Positions 12,401 through 24,296 are shown, numbered from the stretch's first letter. The stretch is DNA of 64,000 nucleotides from Thereva unica (GCA_949987705.1 CATLJY010000215.1:1-64000); one strand, 5' to 3'. A program made the numbers and translations. The notes: generated from the letters alone by a model not told the origin.

Positions 12401-15400
12401 GAGGTCTAGCTACTGTCACACCAATCCCTTTATTAAACACAGAACTTTCCAGCTTGAGCATAAGATTGTGAATAGCTAGCTCTCTCTTGGTACAGCCCTC
12501 TTGCACAAAAATTGGACGAATATAACCTATTCCAGAGGATTTATATGGTTGTCGGTTGGTTAACGAAGAAACAAATTGGTTGAGTTTTTTGTGAACTTCT
12601 TGAATTTAAAAAAAATTGAACTCTACATACATCTTAGCCTGAATCATGAACGAGCTATCTGGCAAGAATACCTATTCATGAAGGCACGGTTCACATCTGT
12701 TCTAGTGCTCTTGAAATCTTCTTTTACAACACGTTTTATTGATCTTTTGAACCGTCCTCCAATTACTGATAATACTGCACCACACCCAAACTGTTTTTTT
12801 TTGCAGAGCATGACAATGTTCGAGAGGGAGTGCTTTCCGATAAAGTATAACTATCTTATTATTGAAATAATCAATTCGCACCTGACGAGAAATCTGACAT
12901 TTCATACTGCACGATCAAATGTCTCATTATACAATTATTAAAGCATTGTGTCTTGTTTCTTTGTAAATGATTTTATATAATTATAGAAAACTTACATAAA
13001 GCATCAATGGGGAAATGGAAAAGCAAAAAAGTTTTTACTAGCATATTAAAAATTGAGACACTATTTAATCTCCCAAAATGAAATGAAACTTTTTCTATGA
13101 TTTGACCCAAGGACCAGAGTAAAACTTAATTAGTAAATGAAAGAGGTGCAATATTGGTTTACTCAATCAAGTTTGGTCTGTCTCGCTGTCGTATTCAAGA
13201 AACGCTGTCACTAAGGACTTTCCGAACAAGTCCTTCTTCGTTTATACGACCTAAATGTCCTGCCCTTTGCCAATCTACCGAGTTTGATTGTTGACGCAAT
13301 AAAACTCATTGATCACGTTATTGTATAAGCTCCCAAATCATCGTTCTGACGCACTGAGGCTAATACAATGCAAAAAACTTACTCCGCGGCTCAGAGATTA
13401 GATTGATATATATTGAGCCCCTAAAATTTTCGGATCCAAATATGAGTACTGGTAATACTGTCATTTTATATAGAAGTTTAAAAGTGCTTAACCAACTCCG
13501 ATTGTATTGACCCTCAGATACGTTGTGCGTTGAACATTTTATATTCATGCCTCTCAACGTTGATTGAGACCAATACCTCACAGATGGGACCATCAAGCAC
13601 GTTGTTTCGTTTTTGTTGCTGTGCAATATGTGTCGGTCGATCAACCTGGTCGATCAAACGTCCTGCATAGCTTTTGGTGCTCTACGAATGATGTCGACGT
13701 TGTTGGCTTTACGCAGCCGGTATTTGTGTTAACTTGCAGTTAAGCCAGAATCTTGGATCACTTTCTCCAAAGATAATTTATGAAGAGACGAAGCTCTAAA
13801 GTCTACGACTGCCAGTCCACACGATCATGCATAGATCTGAGCTCAACTCGACTCGCATCTACAGGTAGTTGGACTTGGGTTCCACCTAAGTTCAACTCAT
13901 CCTGTATACGTACTATATGATCACACTTGGCTAGTTTACCAGCTTACGAGCCCACACGCCAGAGAGTAGCGAGTAAAGTAGCCAGGTTTTCAACTTTCTC
14001 GGCGCTAGTTAGCGCTAGGGACCAAGATGACACTGGGCTAGTTAATTAGCAGTTAGTGAGTTCGCCGGCTAGTAGCATGTAAACTCGCTCAATGTAATCG
14101 AGTTTCAGGGTCGCTTTCACGTTCATCCGCCCAACCTTGTTCCGAATCATGTGTCCTAGGCCGTGCTTTAATCCGTTCCAGGCCACGCTTTAATCTCCCA
14201 GATCACTTCGTTGGGGTACAAGTCGATCTCATCGAGGCGTAGTCCTATGACCACTATCACGATCTGTAGAACTGTACACCGTCGACTCATCTTCGAATTC
14301 AGAATAAAGGCATTGTAACAACTTCGATCAACTAGTCAGGAGACTAGACTAGTTAATGGACACTGATCCTTAAGCAGGACGAATCTACCATTCAAATTTT
14401 TTTTGTTACTGTTTCACACAATCGATAAGCATCGTCTTAAAGTCTTATTCAAAGCGACTTTGCTTCACCAAACATGCCCTACTGAGAAATTTGTAGGTAA
14501 GCCTGTTCAAGCAATCTGCACTAGATATCTACAGTATCGAGAATGCACTGGGCACAACAGGTCTAAGTTACCGGTCCGGTCTTGGATCCGGTACCTAACT
14601 AAAGCAAAAAAGAAGCATCCTTCCAGGTGCTGTCGAACTACATTCCCTACCTTATCTACCTGCACTGTAACATTTTCCCTAAAATTTCCTGGGCTCAATC
14701 CCAGTAACTGCAGTCCCCTTTTTACCTATACGACAGTCTAGAGACTACGTTTGGTTTTAAATAGAACAACTCGTCTGTGAGAAACTCTATCACAGACAGA
14801 ATTTCCTAACTAGTCGAACCTGCTAGAGTTCAAACGCATGTTTCATCACCTTCTGCTGCACACCCCCTTGTACCTCTTATTCTCTTCTTTCGTTCAAACT
14901 TACTTAAGACACCAAATTGTTACTTGAACAACATGATGAATTGATCACACAAAGGGTGATTCTTAAGCTTGCTTTTTTCACATATAAAAACCTCCGAAGC
15001 GTCATTTTCAAGAAGTTGCTCATCCACTTACGTTGTAGTAATAACACAAAATTACTCCTCTTTATTTTATAGTGACCTAATCACCTGGTGCACTTTCTAC
15101 ACGTCTCAAACCCGAAGCAAAGCCACTAAAATTCTTTCATTATCGTCGAATACCATCGCCTGGGAATGATTTACTAAGAGGTACCGATTACAAAAGCAAT
15201 CAAGAGTCGCTTAATAACAGCTTACACCGGTAATTACTTTCTGCCCCAATTTTAAAATGGCACTGCTAAACAAACTACCTCGTAAAGACCCTGCAGAGCA
15301 CGCCAGAGCCTCGCTTTGTTTACAACTCTTCAATTTACCTCAAGCGTATTCCAAGTTTTTGTTCCTGTACTTGCTGCGTTGGCTTCAATTCCGAATATCT

Positions 15401-18400
15401 CGTAAATCTTGTCAATAACTTCAATCTTGCCCCCAAGTGCCTAGAAGAAGCCGTGCAACATGCCCTGAAGATGAGTCGACCAAGAAGAGTCCACAGCGAG
15501 CACCTCGGATCTGAGCCAATTGAGAGGAATTAGCCTGAACGTGACTGAGGAAATCATTGAACTTTTATTCAAGGCTAAGACGTCGTCGCCGTAAGAATCT
15601 CTGGCTTGCATCTCTAAAACCGCTAAAACCAGGCTTAACCTGGTCTCGTCGGCTTACCTTTAAGGGCGGAGTCGGTCGTTATTAATTTTATTAGAGGCAA
15701 CCTGTAATTTTCTGTCCGCTCCGACAGCGCCGCTCGGCCAGGTCTCTGCCCATCTGAATTGAGGTCAGATCGAGAAATTCGAAACCTTTCTAGTTCTAGC
15801 AGCAACTTTCACGGGAATTCCAGCACTTGAAAGAAATTCTTATTAGATCCGGCGCGATGGTCTCTTCTACCTGGGCTCCAGTTAGCTTGAACTCCACCAC
15901 CTTGCACGCCCGCGGAATAATGTTAGAAGACCTCGACCAAGGTCGAGCGAAGACTCTGCGGTGTGATCAGTGATCGGCTGGCGAGATCTTAATGCATTCA
16001 GGTGGGATAAGATTATGGTTGGGAAGTGTCTAAGAGGCAGAAGAGCACTTATGCAGCAGGAAAATTGCACATGTGGCAATTGGCTGCAAGTCGGCGGAAC
16101 GTAAGCTGCGCAGGCCAGGGGCGAGCATTTGGGATTTGTAAGTAGGCAGAGGAATGCTAAACGGACTGCAGGAGGATCTCAAGCAGGTCAGCTTTTTTGT
16201 GGAACAGGTGGTAAAAACCTTTATGTAGTTCGGGTATGCAGCAGCTAATTCCCAGGTTCTTCTACTCCTCCTCTTTTACGGTTCGTTCGCATTTAGTAGA
16301 CACGCAAGGAATTCTGCTGGGAAAACGCGCCTAGGCGAGGAAACTGTGCAACTGGAAGGCAGAATGAACTGCAGATACCTCCGCAGAGGAATTTACCTGA
16401 TCTTACTTAACTCATTTATTTTCGTATTTATCGTTATTATATAAAAATTCCTTTTCTATTTTTAGTTTGCGGAAAACGCATGTTCCCCGCGCCGCGGATC
16501 GTTGGTGGAGCAAATGCAGCGTTTGGAAGATGGCCCTGGCAGATCTCGTTAAGACAGTGGAGAACTTCGACTTATCTCCACAAGTGTGGCGCTGCCTTAC
16601 TCAATGAAAACTGGGCAATCACAGCTGCGCATTGCGTGGACAAGTAACTACCTCTTGACTCTAGCAATCAATCAATCATCAATACCAAACAAAATTATTC
16701 TTTTAGTGTTCCCCCATCGGATCTTCTCCTGCGACTTGGAGAATACGACCTCGCGGAAGAGGAAGAGCCTTATGGCTACCAAGAACGTCGAGTGCAGATT
16801 GTTGCATCCCATCCGCAGTTCGATCCGAGAACCTTCGAATATGACTTGGCACTCCTAAGGTACAGAGGAATCTCATTAGCAATCGTTCTTGTCGAACTAA
16901 ACGAATTCTGTTGTTTCTTTCTCCATTTTTAGATTTTACGAGCCCGTCGTCTTCCAACCGAATATAATTCCTGTCTGCGTACCGGAGAGCGATGCTGACT
17001 TTATTGGGCAAACGGCATACGTGACCGGATGGGGAAGACTCTATGAAGATGGACCATTGCCGAGCGTCTTGCAGGAGGTTTCTGTACCGGTCATAAATAA
17101 TACAATTTGCGAGACAATGTATAGAGCTGCCGGGTATATTGAGCACATACCGCACATATTCATTTGCGCAGGATGGAAGAAGGGCGGCTATGATTCATGT
17201 GAAGGTAAGAAGAAGTGATTGCAGAAGTTTTGAGATTATGAAGATTGAAACTTATTAGGACTTGATGGATTTAATTTTAATTTTTAAATTGATAAAGCAC
17301 GCTTAAATTAATATAATGATAATGAAGATTGGTACAGTATTTACGACACGACGATATGATATGCCGATCCTAATATGCATGTGATTATTCTAGAGCAGCA
17401 AACAAATTATGCTCGAAATAGTAAAAATGCAAAGAGAAGAAATGCAATTGTTGTCGATTCTCTCTCTCTTTAATGAAGTACCGGGTGAAAATGCAATGCG
17501 ATTGCTACTGGGAACTACCGTACTTTTAACAAATCTTGTCACTCAGATTTTAATAACACATAACTTGAATAAACTCAACATCCTGTCAAGAGATTTGTCA
17601 TTCAGATTTGTCTGTTCAAACAGCTTACGCCAAGCAACGAATCCCTGCTTCTAGCTATCATGGGAGAGTGACCGAGAACTTGAAGGGCAGCCTCCTCCTC
17701 ATCCCATACCAATAACTCTTTGACCCTGTAGAGAAACCACTTGGGGTTAGACATACCAGGTGTAGACCTCTAGTCAAGAGTCCTTCTTCACCAAACTGAT
17801 GAGGGCCCTGAAAGCTGGTGGACCGATGAATACTGGATAGAAGCCATGTATGGCCTTTAAAGTCTTTATGTCTCACCAAGTATCAATGTTAAATTGTTTA
17901 AGAGTCCCCAGGTCATCAAGGACACATTGGTAGGCCAACACTATATTTAGCCCTTTTTAGCTCTAACTGACTTTGGCTTTCAAAGGAGAAAAAAGTTCTT
18001 TTGGTGGCTTTGGAACTGCTAGTAGCTTTCCAAAATAGTATACACCTCTGCTTAACAGTAAACGGCTAAAATGGTCAAGCTGAAACTCCTCTAAGACTCC
18101 AGCTCCCAACAGACATATCTGATTTTGCCTTGTACAAGTCCACCTTGTGGTATCAAATGAATCTGGTTTTCGATATGTTAGCGATGGAATGATGATGTTA
18201 TTTATGGAATGACATTTTAACTTTGAGATCTTTGGTGTCCTTAGGAACGGCCTAAATGTCTAACAAGAAAAGGATAGCTTCAGACTATACCTAACTGTTA
18301 ATCTAATGAGAGCTTAGAAGACTGCCAGACTATGCAGACCATTCCAGTAACTGCTTGATAAAGCTCGGAACTTGGATAGAATCGCTAGCGTCCCTAGAGT

Positions 18401-20596
18401 AACGAGCATAAAATTCCCAGGTCCAAGTTTTATCACCTTCAATGACCGAATAATCTTGATTCGGCTCCAATGACAGCGCTTCTAAAAGTACAGAAATGTG
18501 GTTCGATGTGCGCAATGCCTTAAAATCACCTTAAATTCTTCTACTTCTCGTAAAGAAGTCCTAACATAATGTTCTAGAAACGAACTCTATAACTCAGCCT
18601 CTGATGTTATTTCCCAACAGTTCGTCAGATTTTATATTCCTATCCGGACTGTGTGGTAACGTTCACTATGTAAATTAGCGGAATTACCTATATGGTATTT
18701 CTGGTAAAGATACTGAGCTGTACCATTCACGAGCTTATCTCTTTGACCTATTTCTCATTTTTGGTCCAACACGGTACCCTGCTGAAGTTGATTCACTGCT
18801 CTGTAATTGGAACCCCCAACAAAGCACCGCTAATGAAAACATTTGTTCATTCTCAATTCCAATAAATCTGTGAAGCTTATGACAAAAAAAATACTTAAAG
18901 CCGTTTTGAAATCAAAGTAGAAACAACCTGGTCTTAGGGTAAGACACCAACGACAGTCACATAGGCTTTGGGGAAACACCATGTATAACGAGCAATTTTC
19001 AGGGAAAAACTTCAGTCCGGTCCTAAGAGAACGATTCTCTAGATAGCACCCACAGAAAAAGATAGACCTCATATTCAAAAATACGAACACTTTCGAAATG
19101 CTATCTACACGGCGTATAAGATATCTTGTCCAGTAAGATGTACTAAAAAGTCTTTGGAAACTTTAGAAGTTGGACACTTTTTTTAAATAGTTTCTAACCT
19201 GAATAGCTTTCTACTGGTAAAAGAGATATGATTTCAAGCCAAAGATGGTCCTGTTAATGAACACAGAGCCGGCGGATTGCTCAACTCAACCCGGATGGTA
19301 GTCGAATAAACACAGCCCCCTACCGAAACTGTTATTTGATATTTTAACTAAAAAATAAAATAGGTTTTCCACTTCATTATGAATCGAAAGAGAGGCAGGC
19401 GGTGTACAGAACACCATGAGGAGTATCGCACGGATCCGCACAATGTAAAATTATGTGTTTGGCATCGCCTCCCAAAATGAACAGCTGCAATCGGGGTCGA
19501 GAATGACATGAAGCTAGTGCTTGTTAGACGACGCTTCCATGAGATGGAATTACAGGCGAACAAAGTGATCTGGGAGATTCAATCGTGGCCTGACGCTTAC
19601 TGAGCACAAAACGTGTCTATCCGCCGTGTACCAAAAGCAGTCATAAGTCACAATGCAATCGCAAGCGTGTTGGAGTCTCAATTTCAAGGTCTATACTAAA
19701 TGAAAAGAAAGACGAAATAAGAAACTCATAAGAAGTAAGCACGACTCGCCAAAATTTGTTTTTTATGGACTGGTCACAATTTTAGCAAATGCGGGGGTTA
19801 GAATCCTGGCCATTATTGGGACCTATCTTCTAGTGAAACTTGAAGCGAGCTATTCAATAACTGAACAAATTGAGAAATAAAAAGGTCTTGGTCTCCTAAG
19901 CTCTCAAGGTTGATTACTCTCGAATATCAGGTTAAACAGCCGTTCTGCTGAGAATATCGCTAATGTGGCTGAAGATGTCGCAGAGGACTCCGGAGTATCG
20001 ACGAGTGTTGTTTTATCAAGCAGTCTCCCGACTAAGTACTGACCACGTCCAATGCTGCTTGCCCTACGCAATTGAATAAGAACCAGTCTACTGGGTAGGT
20101 ATTAGCACCCGTCACAAAGGTAATTGCTCGTTTTCTTCGTCTCACACAAGTTTTTAAGCCCCAATTTTTGCCCATACTAGTCTAGAAAAACTGTGAACGC
20201 CCCTGCGTTGATTGGGTGCTATACAGGCGATTTGACATTGCCTATTCCAGGCTTGGTTCGCGCAAGTTTTATTTTTACTCGGGATCTTCTTCTTTTGTTC
20301 GTAAAACATAAAATGTATTAAAATAAGCATGTATTGGGGACAAAAATTGTTAAAAAAATATACCTTACCAAAATTGTACTAGTAATAATAAACATACCAA
20401 ATACTACTATACTAAAAACAATATTTTAATTTTAGGCGATTCCGGTGGACCAATGGTCTTGCAAAGAGACGACAAGCGATTCCTTCTCGCTGGAGTTATA
20501 TCATGGGGTATTGGTTGTGCTGAGCCCAACCAGCCAGGAGTTTACACAAGAATATCAGAATTCAGGGACTGGATAAATCAAATCCTTCAATTTTAA
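9285..20596 (+). CDS. Np: Notopleural/matriptase-like serine protease with mucin stalk (5' end missing)
   Basis: Seven exons (9285-9442, 9509-11078, 11133-11447, 16466-16643, 16707-16859, 16933-17204, 20436-20596) join in phase. They give 2807 nt: two leading bases that complete an upstream codon, then 934 codons and a stop. Residues 11-49 form a six-cysteine knot domain ending in CC, as in Stubble. Residues 53-680 are a Thr/Ser/Pro mucin-like stalk. Residues 692-934 are a complete S1 protease: activation cleavage before IVGG, catalytic His736, Asp786 and Ser884, with Asp878 setting trypsin-like Arg/Lys specificity. Cys682 probably tethers the light chain after activation. Drosophila Np processes extracellular and zona-pellucida-domain matrix proteins of epithelia; that role is known from the family and not shown here. 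The symbol rests on remembered similarity of the catalytic domain; Stubble is the next closest family. The N-terminal anchor or signal exon was not identified. Confidence 0.85.
9509..11078 (+). other. Np: Protease exon: long Thr/Ser mucin-like stalk
   Basis: This exon gives 523 codons in phase with the knot exon. Thr, Ser, Pro and Lys dominate, in blocks of TTT, SSS and PTT. It begins DESLYLAEE after the acceptor at 9507-9508, so the ATG at 9470 is intronic and is not a start. ACA/ACT/ACG codon runs make the reverse strand open over long stretches, which produces spurious antisense frames. The expected product is a heavily O-glycosylated extracellular spacer between the membrane and the protease domain. 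Confidence 0.85.
11133..11447 (+). other. Np: Protease exon: end of the stalk
   Basis: About 104 codons continue the Ser/Thr-rich stalk and include several N-glycosylation sequons (for example NFT, NMT, NAT). The exon starts after an AG at 11131-11132 and ends in phase 1 before GTATGT at 11448. The preceding 54-bp intron is in frame and has no stop, so a continuous frame runs across it. Confidence 0.8.
11494..11780 (+). mobile_element. Decayed jockey-like reverse transcriptase remnant
   Basis: Nucleotide similarity to the better preserved RT at 38570-38690 is visible by eye around 11680-11770, where the two share the block encoding the GDLLVxLTE...LNQ segment before the palm. Stops and small indels interrupt it. 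A third copy of the same block is at 61130-61250. Confidence 0.5.
14060..14270 (-). mobile_element. R1/I-like LINE RT remnant
   Basis: The minus strand contains [16 protein letters not shown], matching DIELYANEAIWEIKAWL in the longer fragment at 42200-43500. It carries several frameshifts and lies inside the large protease intron. Confidence 0.55.
14826..15000 (+). mobile_element. 3' tail of a jockey-like LINE
   Basis: The segment has an [14 protein letters not shown] C-terminal coding trace and then the shared 3' tail (ACAAAGGGTGATTCTTAAGC at 14951-14970) ending in an ACATATAAAAA sequence. The same tail occurs at 39150-39200 and, more diverged, at 44395-44450. Confidence 0.6.
16466..16643 (+). 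other. Np: Protease exon: activation site and catalytic His
   Basis: After TTTTAG the exon completes an Ile codon and then reads [14 protein letters not shown]. This holds the light-chain cysteine and the Arg-Ile activation cleavage site. The catalytic His is at 16630-16632 in TAAHC. The donor GTAACT at 16644 splits the following Asn codon. Confidence 0.93.
16707..16859 (+). other. Np: Protease exon: catalytic Asp
   Basis: The exon encodes the segment from [15 protein letters not shown] to YDLALL. The catalytic Asp codon is at 16843-16845. The flanking introns are 63 bp and 73 bp, and the codon phases match on both sides. Confidence 0.93.
16933..17204 (+). other. Np: Protease exon: central domain and specificity Asp
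   Basis: The exon reads [19 protein letters not shown] at its start and contains [20 protein letters not shown]. It ends with YDSCEG, in which Asp 17192-17194 is the S1-pocket residue. The donor GTAAGA at 17205 opens a 3.2-kb intron that separates this exon from the catalytic serine. Confidence 0.93.
17205..20435 (+). other. Protease intron separating Asp and Ser exons
   Basis: The intron is 3.2 kb. It contains a 5S-derived SINE copy near 20015-20110 and diverged repeat sequence at about 18540-18700 that resembles 22180-22350. No other coding feature is supported. Confidence 0.6.
20015..20110 (-). repeat. 5S rRNA-derived SINE, copy A
   Basis: The reverse complement resembles the internal promoter half of 5S rRNA, including the GTACTTAGT...CTGCTTGA region next to the conserved GACCGCTTGG-type end. 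It is the most diverged of three copies (others at 21966-22055 and 36515-36603). All three continue past the 5S part into a shared AAAACRACWYTCG-like stretch, so this is a SINE body and not a random 5S pseudogene. Confidence 0.65.
20436..20596 (+). other. Np: Protease final exon: catalytic Ser and stop
   Basis: The exon begins by completing Gly and reads DSGGPMVLQ, with the catalytic Ser at 20441-20443. It continues through [20 protein letters not shown] and ends at a TAA (20594-20596). Gly residues at the usual S1-pocket positions agree with a trypsin-like pocket. Confidence 0.93.
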
Positions 20597-21545
20597 AACA
20601 AACACAAAAAAACACAGAATAGAAAATTAGGATATCAAAAAAATTCTCTAAAAAAATCGTGTTCAACACAATTTCGAACTGAAAAGTTCAAAATTTTAGT
20701 TAATAAAAAAAAACTGAGTTAAAAACTCTGTAAATGTAATTTTAAATATTCACATAATTTCTATTTTAAAACTAAGTTTTGCCTTAAAACAAAACTCGTT
20801 TCCTGGTTTTTAGCAATATTAATTATGTTACAAGAAAGAAACCAGAGATTCGATTTCTTTTTTTTTTTTTAATTTTTTATCGCAAAGTTTTAAGGCAAAA
20901 CTTTATTTTTATCTCATAACAAAAATATTGAAACAATTGTTCACTGTTGAGTATTAGTCTTGTTATCATTACTTCATAAAAATATAAAATTATTTATAAA
21001 AATATTAATTAAAAAAAAAAACGAAGACGTGATGTGGTGGTGTAGTAAATCCAGTGATTGTATATGATAATTATTATTAAAAGTAAACTTTTATTTATGT
21101 AAGAAAATATTAACAAACAAATTTATTCTCACTCATATGAAACTTTTTTTTTTTTTGAAAAAGAAGAAGAAGAAATGAAAGAAATATTAATTTTATTTAT
21201 TTATTTATATTTTCTTTTTTTTTGCAATTTGAATCTCAATTATTATTTTGTTAAAATTTGTAAATATATTTCACCAGCGATATTCATTTAATATACATTA
21301 ATTTTTTTTATATACATATAAATATAGATAATAGTAGGGTTTGTATTTTTTTTTAAATAAAATTCATTTTGCAATATTTTCCATATTGTTTGGGTCAAGC
21401 TGGATTTGGAAAATCCGGTAGATGGCACAAATTTTATTTTTATGTTTATTTTTTTTTTTTATTTTTTTGTTTTATAAGATATATAATTTTTTTTGTAATA
21501 AAGTGAATTTTTAAAAAAGGAATATAATATCTAAGTTATGTTTTC
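20597..21545 (+). other. AT-rich 3' untranslated region of the protease
   Basis: The sequence after the stop is extremely A/T-rich with long A and T tracts. AATAAA polyadenylation signals occur at 20702-20707, 21356-21361 and 21497-21502. Which one is used cannot be told from the sequence. Confidence 0.5.
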
Positions 21546-21965
21546 CAATTTCTATAAAAATGTGCTTTAAGTAGGTGGCTGGAAAAGTTTCAATAATAGA
21601 AAAGAAAATGAAATCAGTTTCTATATAGCTTTTCAAAATACTCTGCCACTTATCTTAATTTAACCCGCCACCGACTAGAAATATTTTTCTTGGGCCGCAC
21701 GGGGTTTCCCTCAATTCCACACTAGGGCCAGATGTGGAATCCACGGTAGGGCCAAATATAAAATGTAACGTGTTTATTGGCTCAATTAAAATTACCATGT
21801 TTGGCCCACTACGGTAGGCAAATTTAAGTAGATACTCTCTAAAAACGAATTAGTTTTAGAACTGTTTTCAGTTTACTAACCAAACAACAGGAAATAGTTG
21901 AATTTTGCTAGGAAGCACTGAAATTTACGTAAAAAGTAGAAAAAATTTAACGCAAGAGTGACGCT

Positions 21966-22055
21966 TTCCTAAGCGGTCCCCCAACTAAGTACTAACCACG
22001 TCCAATGCTGCTTGACCTCCGTGATCAAACGGGAACAGGTATATTGAATACTTTA
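21966..22055 (-). repeat. 5S rRNA-derived SINE, copy B
   Basis: This is the best-preserved copy. The plus strand reads AAGCGGTCCCCCAACTAAGT directly, against AAGCGGTCCCCCATCTAAGT expected for the reverse complement of insect 5S rRNA. The match continues through ACTAACC and GCTGCTTGA to GGGAAC. About 85-90 bp of 5S-like sequence are present. Confidence 0.8.
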
Positions 22056-22739
22056 TTTTAGACCGCACTTTTTTTCAGGCATGCCTATTATGTTTTCTAG
22101 GCGGGCATTTTCGCACTAAATGTGTCAGGCGGTCCACCTACTTCTTAAAATAATCATTCAAAACTACGTAATATTCTTCTGCATCCTATACAGAAGTCCT
22201 AACATAAGTAATGATGCCTTAACTGCAACATTTAAAGTTGTTCCCGATGACACCTCCAGATTTTATCCCCCAATCCGGAGTTTGAAATCATTGTGGCGTA
22301 TGTGATTTCAATGTCAGCACTGGCTGAGATACTCAAATGGCACCACTATTTCTAAAAAAACAAGCTCTTTTCGGACCCCAATTATCTTCATCAAATTGTG
22401 GATTACCCCACAGAAAGTCCCTGAGGGGGCAGGCCCCATAGTATTGAAATATAGTCCTTAATCATTATAATATCAACCCGAGGTTGATGTCAGTGGTTGA
22501 CCATAGTATACGTAGTTTGTTGGCTATGTCAAATACAGGCTGTAATTCATAAAGTTAAAAAGCGGCTGGCTGTGGATGGATAGGTTTTGAATATACGAAC
22601 ATAAAATCGTATATGCGGAGGGAAATGGTAACTGTTTAGCCGCTAGGACGTTTTGACATTTTTTGGTAGAGGTTTACTTATCACCCTGTACTTATGTATC
22701 CTATGTACCCTATGGCAGATCATCATGAACCATCACAGA
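22056..22739. other. Unassigned repeat-like interval
   Basis: No gene is supported. The segment at about 22180-22350 resembles 18540-18700 in the protease intron (shared AGAAGTCCTAACATAA and a following CAGATTTTAT...ATCCGGA block), so it is probably an unnamed dispersed repeat. Confidence 0.35.
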
Positions 22740-23030
22740 AATATGAGTACGATGCGTCCAAAAAATGACAATGAATGCGGTGAGATGAAACTTCTGGTAA
22801 GTAGTAAACCGAATTCTTCGCTACTTTAAGGGTACGATAGACGCTAAATTAGTATACAAAAGGAAAGTAGAAACTGAATTGATTGGATATTGCGATACTG
22901 ATTGGGCCGACTATGTGGATAAACGAGGGCTCCTGTGCTTAGCTCTGGTGCTCTTTTTTTTGGCAGCGTCTTTCCAAAAGTTATCTAGCTACTGCTGTGT
23001 GGATATAGCGACAACTTAAGAGTGAATTCG
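22740..23030 (+). mobile_element. Copia retrotransposon RNase H fragment
   Basis: The plus strand 22810-22926 reads RILRYFKGTIDAKL and ELIGYCDTDWADYVDKR. These are the hallmark motifs at the end of Copia Pol, where the GYxDxDWA Asp residues are part of the RNase H active site. The frame breaks immediately afterwards. No LTRs are seen nearby. It is a short dead fragment. Confidence 0.75.
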
Positions 23031-24031
23031 AGCTTATTCTTAGGCGCCGATTACTTAGGGTAAGTCAAATAAAGTGACGTATGACGTATTTTATTGTTAA
23101 AGATAGAATGCGCTTCTCCTCCTGAAATAAAGTACTATTACGTAGGCGTTAGTTAAATGTCATTATATGAGGTTTTTGGTTTTACTTTTCTATGTTTCAA
23201 TCAATTTTCGGGGGCCCCCTGACCTGGTTCCCCTAGTTGACCCATCCCTGTATACTCAACTAGTAAGGAGTACTGCTTTCGATGAGAAGCAAGAAATATT
23301 TCAAGAAGAAAGGATTCATGGCCTGAAACTTCAGTTACTCTCTTAAGGTGATTAACAGTTTGAAATATATTATTGTTCAATTCATAGTCCGAATTGATGA
23401 ATCCAACGATTTGTTTGGGACTGCGGTAGGGGATTCGTTACTTATGTGTGTTAACATTGATGCAAAATAATAGAACTAGTTTCCTAAAAGGTCATTTTAG
23501 TACTCACCCATTGGCATCTATCAGTTTCTTCCTGCAGATGGCTCTCTGCTCCTCAGCCTACCTACAGTTTCCTGTGTTGAGATCTTTGCTGCATCAGCCT
23601 TACCACCATCTTCTCATCTTGACCGTGGACCGACAACTAGTCTTTTCCCATTTGTTAGCGTAAGTTATTTCCAGGGGATGTTTTTCCTGTCCGTTCCGAA
23701 GCTGTTTTTTTACTGATATGTTGCTTGGTTATTCAGGAGGCGGAAGCGAGGAACAACGGTACAATTTTATCGCAGAACTGTTCAGTCAAGCAATCTATTC
23801 TAGTACATAAAAAAAATTGTGTACCACGCACATTTACGCTAATATAAAATTAAAATACAAAAAGAGTTGCAATTGTACCAATGATATTTATTTTACTAGC
23901 AACATTAATTTAATAAGACTAGACAAATTAAGGAAATATTTTTCAAATTTCACATTTTATAGAATCGTCAAACCGAAATCCTTTTTCATTGCATAACAAG
24001 TCCAGCCAAGTAATCCGGTCCGGTCCTAATA
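23031..24031. other. Unassigned interval next to the cecropin
   Basis: No gene is supported. The last 100-150 bp before 24031 are the 3' flank of the minus-strand cecropin; read on that strand, an ATTAAA near 23913 could serve as a polyadenylation signal. The remainder is not recognised. Confidence 0.35.
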
Positions 24032-24296
24032 TCAATGCCCTCTTACGGTGGCCAAAACGTTAGCACCTTTCTGAGCGACATCGATTCCTTGCAGAGCTCC
24101 GTCTCGAACCCGTTGACCAGCCTTTTCCTGTAAGAAAATAATAAAATTGAAAATAAAGAAGGTCCTTTTCAGTCTAAAAAAAACTAAAGGAAAAACTTAC
24201 AACTTTCTTTAAGAATTTCCTGAAGCCATGACTTTCACCAACAAAAGCCACAAGAACAATTGCGAAGACAACAAAGAAAATTTTTATGAAGTTCAT
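24032..24296 (-). CDS. Cecropin-family antimicrobial peptide precursor
   Basis: Two exons, 24296-24201 (32 codons) and 24127-24032 (31 codons plus TGA), join in phase 0 across a 73-bp GT-AG intron (GTAAGT donor, TTACAG acceptor). The 63-residue precursor is the usual cecropin length. It starts MNFIKIFFVVFAIVLVAFVG, a signal peptide, and mature sequence probably begins near FRKFLKK at residue 25. The second exon contains GQRVRDGALQGIDVAQKGAN followed by VLATVRG, the core cecropin signature. Cecropins are secreted from fat body and hemocytes as amphipathic helices that disrupt bacterial membranes. Oddities: Phe replaces the usual N-terminal Trp, and a His follows the C-terminal Gly that is normally an amidation donor. 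Neither exon is long enough to appear as an ordinary ORF. The family call is firm; the activity is inferred. Confidence 0.92.

Larger units (their letters stand above)
11448..16465 (+). other. Large protease intron with LINE remnants
   Basis: This 5.0-kb intron separates stalk from catalytic exons. It contains a jockey-like RT remnant (11494-11780), an R1/I-like RT remnant on the minus strand (14060-14270) and a jockey-like 3' tail (14826-15000), each listed separately. Two minus-strand frames at 11875-12327 are not recognised and are probably old repeat sequence. The rest holds nothing I can name. Confidence 0.7.

Noticed and set aside
21966..22055. Functional 5S rRNA gene
   Set aside because: Only part of the molecule is present, substitutions hit conserved positions, and shared flanks indicate a SINE.
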